Of a stretch of 21,921 nt of DNA, positions 1 to 5,670 are shown in pieces. Source of the DNA: Spirochaeta sp. (lineage in GTDB: Bacteria > Spirochaetota > Spirochaetia > UBA9216). The position numbers and the translations under genes are program-made. The notes below the pieces were generated by a model. It made no database searches, had not been told where the DNA came from, and saw only the letters and a list, made by a program, of their open reading frames with translations. The stretch lies in assembly GCA_003454605.1 (NCBI GenBank), contig DMKD01000362.1:1-21921 (forward strand). The letters are read 5' to 3'. Within the stretch, counting starts at the first letter, position 1. Every line of letters starts with the position of its first letter.

Positions 1-1237
1 CATAGGGCTGAACCCTATGGCCGTCGCCGGTCAGAAAATATTTATATATGGTCAGCCCTTCCAGACCAACCGGGCCGCGTGAGTGAATCTTTCCGGTCGC
101 AATTCCAACCTCAGCACCGAACCCGTAGCGGAATCCGTCTGCAAAGCGGGTTGAACAGTTTTTCAGTACCGAACTTGAATCGACATTTGCCATGAATATA
201 TCGGCATTAGCGTTATTTGTCGTTAAGATGCAATCTGTGTGATGACTTCCGTGGGCGTTAATGAACTCGACTGCTTCTTCTAACCCGCTCACAACCTTTA
301 TTGAAAGGGTAAAGTCATTATACTCGGTATCCCAGTCCGCATCAGTTGCAGGGTCAATATCTATTAAAGCGCAGCTTCGCTCATCACCGAGGAGTTTGAC
401 CTCGGGCATTTTTTCAGGCAGTCCTGGAATTATCTGTGCGGCTGATTTCTCATGTACCAGCAGGGTCTCAATGGCGTTGCATACTGCCGGATACTGGCAT
501 TTTGCGTCACGGATAAGCTCGAGGCTCTGCTCAAGCTCGAATTCCTCATCTACAAACATATGACAGATGCCGTCTGAATGGCCCATGACGGGGATTTTAG
601 TATTATCCATGATGTGACGGACCAAAGCGTTTGAGCCGCGCGGAATCATCAGATCGATGTACTGATCAAGCTCGAGCAGCTTGCTGATATCTTCGCGGCT
701 TTCAACAAGCATTATTGTATCTTTAAAGTCGGGCGCGGTACTTTCGGCAGCGGCTATGATTAGCTCAGAGAGAATCCGGTTTGAATTCAGCGCCTCAGAG
801 CCGCCTTTGAGAATCACTGTATTGCCGCTCTTCATGCAGAGACCGGCAATCTGTACAAGGGCATCAGGTCTGGATTCAAAAATCACGCCGATGAGTCCTA
901 TAGGCACCGACAGCCGGTTCAGCACCAGCCCCTCATCGAGTTCGCGGTGCAGTGATGATTTTCCAAGCGGGTCAGGCAGGGCCGCGAGAGATTCAAGCCC
1001 CAGAGCCATCTGTTCAAGCTTCGACTCGGAAATAGCAAGCCGCTTAACAAGGGCGTTGGCAAGATCCTGCTTTTCAGCATTTTCAAGGTCCTTCCGGTTC
1101 TCGGAAATTATTAAGGATGCATTGGCGCGCAGGGCATCTGCTGATTTTTTCAGAGTCCTGTTTCTGAGCTCTTCGCTGACCGAAGCCAGCTTATATGATG
1201 ATTCCTTCAGTTTTGCGGTTCTTTCAATCAATGTCAT
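1..1237 (-). CDS. proA: Gamma-glutamyl phosphate reductase (glutamate-5-semialdehyde dehydrogenase), C-terminus cut by window edge
   Basis: Cytosolic enzyme of proline synthesis that reduces gamma-glutamyl phosphate to glutamate-5-semialdehyde with NADPH. The reverse-strand frame is open from ATG at 1237 to base 1 (412 codons, no stop in the window). It begins MTLIERTAKLKES and carries the family segments IFESRPDALVQIAGLCMKSG, VILKGGSEALNSN, the catalytic-Cys region QYPAVCNAIETLLVH and the C-terminal GPVGLEGLTIYKY. Bacterial ProA is about 410-420 aa, so only a few C-terminal residues should be missing. The start overlaps the proC stop as ATGA, so the two are co-translated. proB is not in the window and could lie past the left edge. 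Identification is firm; the exact end is unknown. Confidence 0.96.
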   Translation of the reverse strand, partial: MTLIERTAKLKESSYKLASVSEELRNRTLKKSADALRANASLIISENRKDLENAEKQDLANALVKRLAISESKLEQMALGLESLAALPDPLGKSSLHRELDEGLVLNRLSVPIGLIGVIFESRPDALVQIAGLCMKSGNTVILKGGSEALNSNRILSELIIAAAESTAPDFKDTIMLVESREDISKLLELDQYIDLMIPRGSNALVRHIMDNTKIPVMGHSDGICHMFVDEEFELEQSLELIRDAKCQYPAVCNAIETLLVHEKSAAQIIPGLPEKMPEVKLLGDERSCALIDIDPATDADWDTEYNDFTLSIKVVSGLEEAVEFINAHGSHHTDCILTTNNANADIFMANVDSSSVLKNCSTRFADGFRYGFGAEVGIATGKIHSRGPVGLEGLTIYKYFLTGDGHRVQPY

Positions 1238-2022
1238 TTGCCCAGCTCCTTGCTTCGTTCTATCGTTCTGGCTACAGTACGGCCGATAATATCCTTGTAT
1301 TCTGATGCTTCGAGAATTTCACGTCCGGCGACAGTGGTGCCGTTGGGCGAACTCACCATCTTTACCAGTTCCTCGGGACTCATATCCTTCTGCTGCAGCA
1401 GGGCGGCTGTCCCCTTCATCGTTTGAAGCGCAAGCTCACGCGAAAGCTCAGGCGCAAGCCCCGATGCTGTACCGGCTTCAATGAAGGCTTCGGCAAGCCG
1501 GGCAAAATAAGCCGGCCCCGAACCGGAAATCCCGGTTACGGCATCTATAAGCTCTTCTTTAACAAGAACAGCGGTACCTGCAGCCTTAAGCAGTTTTTCG
1601 GTTACAGCGAGGTCATCGGCGGTAACACTTTTACCGGCTGAGAAGCCTGCTGCCATCTCACCCACGAGGCAGGGTGTGTTAGGCATGACACGGACAATAC
1701 GTGCCGCGGGCATGAGCTCTTCGAAGAAGGCTATCTTTAGTCCGGCGGCGATAGAAACAACAAGACCGTCATATCCTGAGAGGGAAGCAATTGCGTCCTT
1801 CATCATCTGAGGTTTAACCGACAAAAAGAGTATGTCACTTAACTCGCCTAGCTCGTTTACCGAGGCCGCCGGCTCAACGCTCGTAAAACTGTCGACAAAC
1901 AGTCTTATCCGGTCGGGGGCGATATCGAAGGGTACGATAACGACATCATCAATGTTTTCCGAAACAGCTCCGGCTATCGCGTACGCCATATTACCGGCGC
2001 CTAAAAATCCTATTCTCTGCAT
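1234..2022 (-). CDS. proC: Pyrroline-5-carboxylate reductase
   Basis: Catalyses the last step of proline synthesis, NAD(P)H-dependent reduction of 1-pyrroline-5-carboxylate to proline, in the cytosol. The 262-aa product has the N-terminal Rossmann motif GFLGAGNMA (residues 5-13), the LSVKPQMM segment, RVMPNTPCLVGEMAAGF and the C-terminal dimerisation signature around DAVTGISGSGPAYFARLAEA. The family's usual SPGGTT is here SSPNGTT. Length is normal (about 260-280 aa). It overlaps proA by 4 bp, forming a proC-proA unit. No Shine-Dalgarno precedes the ATG. Instead a TTGAAA-17-TAATAT promoter ends 6 nt upstream, so the mRNA may be leaderless. Confidence 0.96.
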   Translation of the reverse strand: MQRIGFLGAGNMAYAIAGAVSENIDDVVIVPFDIAPDRIRLFVDSFTSVEPAASVNELGELSDILFLSVKPQMMKDAIASLSGYDGLVVSIAAGLKIAFFEELMPAARIVRVMPNTPCLVGEMAAGFSAGKSVTADDLAVTEKLLKAAGTAVLVKEELIDAVTGISGSGPAYFARLAEAFIEAGTASGLAPELSRELALQTMKGTAALLQQKDMSPEELVKMVSSPNGTTVAGREILEASEYKDIIGRTVARTIERSKELGK

Positions 2023-2028
2023 TCGATG

Positions 2029-2057
2029 ATATTAATATAAAGGATGGATATTTTCAA
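2029..2057 (-). promoter_or_regulatory. Promoter of proC-proA, probably giving a leaderless mRNA
   Basis: On the minus strand TTGAAA (2057-2052) is followed after 17 nt by TAATAT (2034-2029). Only 6 nt (2028-2023) separate the -10 box from the proC ATG at 2022, so transcription would begin at or within a base or two of the A of ATG. The 40 nt before the ATG contain no purine-rich Shine-Dalgarno. Seen directly: boxes and spacing. Inferred: leaderless initiation. Confidence 0.6.
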
Positions 2058-2089
2058 CTATAGGATCAATACTGAAATGCTGAACAGAA

Positions 2090-2995
2090 TTATTGTTTCA
2101 CCACTGCAGATTTGAGCTTCCTGAAGATATCATCTCCTCGTTCGGTCAGAACAACGGCAGCAAGAATGAACATGAAACCGAATATCATTCTTATGTTAAG
2201 AACCTCGTTGAGGAAAATGATTCCGAATATCAGTGCAAAAACCGATTCCAGTGACCATAGGATAGAAGCATGAGAAGCTTCAGCCCATTTCATCGCAATA
2301 TTTGACAGAAGATGACATGCCAGTGAACCAAGCAGCACCAGGAAAAGCAGCTGAAATATTTCAAAGGGACCGTAAGTGAACTCTACGGGGAACGGCTCAG
2401 CAATCAAAGCTACGATAAGGGATAGAAAACCGCCGAAAAACATCTCAACAAAGGTAAGATTAATCGGTTCATAAAGCTTAGAGTAATAATCAAATCCGAT
2501 AATACTTCCGCTGAAACAGAGTGCAGCGCCGAGAGTAAGCAGATCACCCTTATTGAATCCGTTGCCCCCAACTTCAAATGACAGCAGCGAGACTCCGACA
2601 ATCAGAATTCCAGCACTAAGCAGTGATAAAAAACCGGGGAATTTTTGCTTGACTATCCAGACAATAAAAGGAACCATAACAACGTAGGTCGAAGTCAGAA
2701 ACCCGGATTTGCCAGCAGTTGTAAACTGAATACCAATCGTTTGAAGGGTGAAACCTCCGAACATAAAAACACCGAGAATCAAGCCTGCTTTAATCTCCTG
2801 CCTGCTTGTTTGTCTAATCCTCCTCCAGAATAGAGGGAGCATTATTATGGATGCAGCAATAAACCGGAACGTGTTTATCCAGTTTGGAGGAAGGTGTTCG
2901 ACCAGATCCTTTACGACAACATATTCCACCCCCCAAAGCAGGGCAGAGAGTATTATCATCAGATCGGCAGTGAGTGTTTTATTTTTCAGAAACAT
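2090..2995 (-). CDS. EamA/DMT-superfamily permease (10-TM drug/metabolite transporter family)
   Basis: A 301-aa integral inner-membrane protein made of two EamA repeats of five hydrophobic helices each. The first repeat starts LMIILSALLWGVEYVVVKD and includes FTLQTIGIQFTTAGKSGFL. The second starts near GDLLTLGAALCFSGSIIGFD and includes the typical ASHASILWSLESVFALIFG and FGFMFILAAVVLTE. Length and layout match RhaT/YdcZ-like metabolite exporters; the substrate cannot be read from sequence. The start lies inside the end of the yidC-like gene (17-bp overlap), so translation is probably coupled; a GGAG lies about 13 nt upstream of the ATG. It closes the sulfur carrier-YidC-permease unit. No clear terminator separates it from proC. 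Confidence 0.88.
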   Translation of the reverse strand: MFLKNKTLTADLMIILSALLWGVEYVVVKDLVEHLPPNWINTFRFIAASIIMLPLFWRRIRQTSRQEIKAGLILGVFMFGGFTLQTIGIQFTTAGKSGFLTSTYVVMVPFIVWIVKQKFPGFLSLLSAGILIVGVSLLSFEVGGNGFNKGDLLTLGAALCFSGSIIGFDYYSKLYEPINLTFVEMFFGGFLSLIVALIAEPFPVEFTYGPFEIFQLLFLVLLGSLACHLLSNIAMKWAEASHASILWSLESVFALIFGIIFLNEVLNIRMIFGFMFILAAVVLTERGDDIFRKLKSAVVKQ

Positions 2996-4667
2996 AGCGC
3001 ATTTTAATTCTCCATTGCAAAAGGAGATTTGTAGCGGTCATAGTCAGCCAATAGAGAACTGCACCGGAGGGCATATTGTAGATGACTAAAAACATGACAA
3101 CAGGCAGAAGATAGGACATGATCTTCATGCTTTTCATAGAATCTGCCGGAGCCTGGATGTATCGCGACTGAATAAGAGAAACCACAAAGGCAATGATCGG
3201 AAGCAGTCTGATTTTATCCCAGGCAGTTACAGGTATCTGTGCAGGAGCTATATCAATGATGAATTCCGGCAGTGCAATATCGTTTATCCAGCCGGGGATA
3301 AAAGCCGCCAACCTGAAGTCTATGTCGGTCAGAAGCAGAACATAGGTCAGGATGAAAAACGGAAGATGAATAATAAAAGGAACCAGACTCGAACGGGGTT
3401 TTACATCATTCTCCTGAAAGAGTTTGATTGTCGCTTCGCTCATCTTCTGATCATTATATTTATGAGTTTTTTTAAGAGCTCCTATCTGAGGACCTAGCAG
3501 CTGCATTCTGATTGCATTATCGTAGGTTCGGCGCGAGACAGGATAGATAGCTGCCTGTATAATCAGAGCGAAGAGAATGATTACCAGACCATAGTTGGGA
3601 ATTACCCTGTGCAGTAAATTTAAAACGGTCTTCACTATCTTTGAGAGAGCAGAGACGATTCCACCCTCTCCCGCGAGAAGCCCTAGCTCAAGACCGCTTA
3701 ATCCAAAAGCGTTAGTCTCAGCTGAATCAAAAGAGTCCAGGATTGGAGCGTCTTTAGGGCCGAAATACATATAGTATTGATCCGATACCGAGGCTGAGCC
3801 GTCCGGGGGACGCTGGATAAAATAAGCATTCCGTTTGAATATCCCGGCCGCATTCCGTTCATCCCAGGCCGAGCTGTAGTTCTCAAGCTGCGGTACCGTG
3901 ACAGAGGTGAAATACCGGCTTTCCATCCCCATCCATTTATAGGGAGTATCAAGTTCGAGATAAAGCTCCTCTTCGGGTGTTCCCAGGTTCCGCTTTTCTC
4001 CATTATCCAGAAGACAGAAATATCTATAGACATAACCACGGTCAAGTTTTTCAACCTCAGGCCCCAGCTGCGGGCCGAAACCTATAGAATACAGGCTTTC
4101 TCCATCACCTATAGGCAGACTGCCGCTAAGCGGTACGATGTCAAGCTTGAATTCAATCATATAACTGCCCGGCTTGAAGCTCCAGGTCTTTGTTATCTCA
4201 AAACTGCTGCCGTCAGCATCAGCAAAAATCCCGCTGAATATGACATCATCTCCCTTCAGTCTGCCTTTAAACTTTCCGCCAATCACAGCTGCTTCAGAAC
4301 CGCCGTTATAAATACTGAAGGGGTATATCCCGCTGTCACCGGAAAATATCAGTTCAACATTGCCGCCGTCAGCATCTTCATAGTTATTCAGTTTCAGAGA
4401 TACGGGCACACCGCCTTCAGATGAGAAATCAACTGAAAATATTTCATTTACATAACTGACGAAGTCTTTATCCGCTTCAGTGAGGGATGTAAAGCCGGTT
4501 GTTTGAGGGGAGTAATCATCGGGAAGGAGAGCCTGCTCGGCAGCCTCACTCACTGCTTTTTCAGCAGCAGCCGCATCCTTATCCATTATAAAATTATTAT
4601 AAATAAAAACCGTTAGAAATATGGCAATTATGCATAATCCGCCGGTAATCCATATCTTCTTATTCAT
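2979..4667 (-). CDS. Divergent YidC/Oxa1-family membrane protein insertase
   Basis: A 562-aa inner-membrane protein with bacterial YidC layout: an N-terminal signal-anchor helix (about residues 5-27), a long beta-rich periplasmic domain (about 45-330), then a five-helix Oxa1 core (about 345-555). Core landmarks are NYGLVIILFALII, RMQLLGPQIGALKK, VPFIIHLPFFI, ADSMKSMKIMSYLLP and MPSGAVLYWL. Known family role: inserting and folding membrane proteins with or without SecYEG. It is divergent. The conserved groove arginine (E. coli R366 by eye alignment) is Gln371, and the NPLGGC loop before the third core helix reads KPRSSL. It is also not in the usual rpmH-rnpA-yidC setting but follows a ThiS-like gene by 4 bp. 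A specialised second copy is plausible. Confidence 0.9.
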   Translation of the reverse strand: MNKKIWITGGLCIIAIFLTVFIYNNFIMDKDAAAAEKAVSEAAEQALLPDDYSPQTTGFTSLTEADKDFVSYVNEIFSVDFSSEGGVPVSLKLNNYEDADGGNVELIFSGDSGIYPFSIYNGGSEAAVIGGKFKGRLKGDDVIFSGIFADADGSSFEITKTWSFKPGSYMIEFKLDIVPLSGSLPIGDGESLYSIGFGPQLGPEVEKLDRGYVYRYFCLLDNGEKRNLGTPEEELYLELDTPYKWMGMESRYFTSVTVPQLENYSSAWDERNAAGIFKRNAYFIQRPPDGSASVSDQYYMYFGPKDAPILDSFDSAETNAFGLSGLELGLLAGEGGIVSALSKIVKTVLNLLHRVIPNYGLVIILFALIIQAAIYPVSRRTYDNAIRMQLLGPQIGALKKTHKYNDQKMSEATIKLFQENDVKPRSSLVPFIIHLPFFILTYVLLLTDIDFRLAAFIPGWINDIALPEFIIDIAPAQIPVTAWDKIRLLPIIAFVVSLIQSRYIQAPADSMKSMKIMSYLLPVVMFLVIYNMPSGAVLYWLTMTATNLLLQWRIKMRYVSEK

Positions 4668-4671
4668 AAGA

Positions 4672-4875
4672 TCAGCCTCCGCATAGAGTGTTAATCACTT
4701 CAATTTCAGCAGAATTCGGTATTTTAAAGCCGTTTCTATCCGCTTTTGTAACAGTTTCGCCATTAATCCTGACTATCACCCGAGGATTACTGATTGTATA
4801 ACCTATCTGCCTGTAGATCTCTTTAAATGTAATATCAGCCTTCCATTCAACGTCTTTTCCATTCACCTTTAACAT
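4672..4875 (-). CDS. ThiS/MoaD-family sulfur carrier protein
   Basis: A 67-aa ubiquitin-like (beta-grasp) protein starting MLKVNGKDVEWKADITFKEI and ending in the diagnostic Gly-Gly tail (LCGG), the site that is adenylated and thiocarboxylated in this family. MoaD delivers sulfur to molybdopterin/tungstopterin and ThiS to thiazole. Size alone does not separate them, but the divergent tungsten oxidoreductase operon favours a cofactor (MoaD-like) role, which is inference. A Shine-Dalgarno AAGGTG lies 5 nt before the ATG. The yidC-like gene starts 4 nt after the TGA stop, and the two glycine codons GGA GGC (4680-4675) form the Shine-Dalgarno for that gene. No adenylyltransferase partner is in the window. 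Confidence 0.82.
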   Translation of the reverse strand: MLKVNGKDVEWKADITFKEIYRQIGYTISNPRVIVRINGETVTKADRNGFKIPNSAEIEVINTLCGG

Positions 4876-4889
4876 GATTTCACCTTATA

Positions 4890-4903
4890 ATGTTATATAA
4901 CAT
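4890..4903. promoter_or_regulatory. 14-bp perfect palindrome between the sulfur carrier gene and the AOR promoter
   Basis: ATGTTATATAACAT is its own exact reverse complement. It sits 15 nt before the sulfur carrier ATG and about 60 bp upstream of the divergent AOR promoter. It could be a dimeric repressor operator, or simply AT-rich promoter sequence on the minus strand. GTTATAT and ATATAAC recall half-sites of the molybdate regulator ModE, but the spacer of a real ModE site is absent, so I do not assign it. Confidence 0.35.
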
Positions 4904-4962
4904 AAATCTATAGCATGATTCTGACTTCACAGTGATATCTGACTGAAAGAGTCCATATCGAA

Positions 4963-4990
4963 TTGCATTGCCGTTCAGATGTCTTATAAT
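4963..4990 (+). promoter_or_regulatory. Sigma-70-type promoter of the ferredoxin-AOR operon
   Basis: TTGCAT (4963-4968) and a perfect TATAAT (4985-4990) are separated by 16 nt. Transcription should start near 4997, directly before the 5' strand of the predicted cofactor riboswitch. The leader up to the ferredoxin ATG is then about 265 nt. Confidence 0.7.
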
Positions 4991-4993
4991 ACA

Positions 4994-5105
4994 TTCAGTC
5001 TCCGAGCCGTACAGACCTTAAGGTGGATTCCGATGGAATCTTCTATGGCTGCCGGCCTCCGGGTAGAGTTGGAAACGATGCTGCCTTCCAGTCTTGAAAA
5101 GGAGG
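4994..5105 (+). promoter_or_regulatory. Candidate Moco/Tuco (molybdenum or tungsten cofactor) riboswitch
   Basis: This sits at the start of the AOR leader. As I remember the Moco RNA motif, its hallmarks are CTCCGAGCC on the 5' side and GGCCTCC on the 3' side; both are present, at 5000-5008 and 5054-5060. AGCC (5005-5008) pairs with GGCT (5047-5050), closing an arm that holds ACC-TTAA-GGT (5015-5024) and GATTCC-GAT-GGAATC (5026-5040). CTC (5000-5002) can pair with GAG near 5066. Downstream, TGGAA (5070-5074) can pair with TTCCA (5086-5090), and CCTT (5084-5087) can instead pair with AAGG (5099-5102) of an AGGAGG, a plausible translation switch. Control of a tungsten enzyme fits the known use of this class. 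The motif match is from memory; no covariance model was run. Confidence 0.55.
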
Positions 5106-5261
5106 AATATCAAGATTGCTTCCATGCAATCTTGATATTTTGGAGTTTGAGAGCAAAACTGCTGCGCAGCTTTACCTTCCAAACTCCACCCCCGCTCACC
5201 GCCTTCCATGGCGGATTGAAAACGGGACACCCGCATAGCGGGATATTTTACCAGGAGGAAT
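5100..5261. repeat. Palindrome-rich segment bounded by 9-bp direct repeats (possible small insertion element)
   Basis: AGGAGGAAT occurs at 5100-5108 and again at 5253-5261, bracketing 144 bp. The segment holds four inverted repeats. A: AATATCAAGATTGC (5106-5119) with its exact complement at 5126-5139, loop TTCCAT. B: TGGAGTTTG (5141-5149) with CAAACTCCA (5180-5188), enclosing the palindrome GCTGCGCAGC. C: CCGCC-TTCCAT-GGCGG (5199-5214). D: CCCGC-ATA-GCGGG (5230-5242). No convincing protein is encoded. The direct repeat would fit a target-site duplication of a REP/MITE-like element, and a short AATATC/GATATT inverted repeat lies near the two ends. Alternatively it is a structured leader that arose in place. 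Confidence 0.55.
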
Positions 5262-5262
5262 T

Positions 5263-5670
5263 ATGCCTTTAAAATTTGATCTCTCAAAATGTACTGGCTG
5301 CAAACTATGTCAATTAGCTTGCTCATCCAGCCACTACGAAGTTTTCAACCCGGAAAAAGCAAGGCTAAAAATGATTCACGAATACAACGACGACGGAATC
5401 AGAATTGCGTCAAAAAGCTGCATTCTCTGCAAAAAATGTGAAAAAGTATGTCCGGTTGGCGCTATCACGAATAACGGCAGATGGATGATTGTTGATGAAG
5501 CTAAATGTATCGGATGCGGAACTTGCGTGGATAACTGTCCAACCAAGATTATCTTTCTAAATGAAAAGAAATCCACTATCTGCGATCTCTGCGGAGGTGA
5601 ACCTCAGTGTATAGAATGGTGCCCGAAAGGGGTTATTTCACTGAAAGAACGCAAGGGGGCTTCAGCATGA
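5263..5670 (+). CDS. Ferredoxin-like subunit with four 4Fe-4S motifs (AOR electron-transfer partner)
   Basis: A 135-aa cytosolic iron-sulfur protein with four Cys clusters: CTGCKLCQLAC (10-20), CILCKKCEKVCP (53-64), CIGCGTCVDNCP and CDLCGGEPQCIEWCP. This is the HycB/CooF-like pattern of small subunits paired with oxidoreductases, including the iron-sulfur subunit of aldehyde ferredoxin oxidoreductase complexes. Translation starts at ATG 5263 behind CCAGGAGGAATT. The stop overlaps the AOR start as ATGA (5667-5670), so the two are co-translated and probably form a complex; the subunit would pass electrons from the W/4Fe-4S site to a soluble acceptor. No flavin subunit follows, unlike the three-subunit AOR type. 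Expression is likely set by the leader riboswitch. Confidence 0.9.
   Translation: MPLKFDLSKCTGCKLCQLACSSSHYEVFNPEKARLKMIHEYNDDGIRIASKSCILCKKCEKVCPVGAITNNGRWMIVDEAKCIGCGTCVDNCPTKIIFLNEKKSTICDLCGGEPQCIEWCPKGVISLKERKGASA

Noticed and set aside
681..1289. 202-aa plus-strand ORF opposite proA
   Set aside because: Serine-rich low-complexity shadow; the minus strand encodes clear ProA and ProC here.
4890..4903. ModE (molybdate regulator) box
   Set aside because: Half-site-like letters only; the spacer between half-sites is missing.
5018..5236. 72-aa minus-strand ORF in the leader
   Set aside because: Composed of translated inverted repeats, with no ribosome binding site.
4979..5272. 97-aa plus-strand ORF across the AOR leader
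   Set aside because: No family resemblance; its ATG is within the promoter -10 region and the frame runs through palindromic hairpins and over the ferredoxin start.
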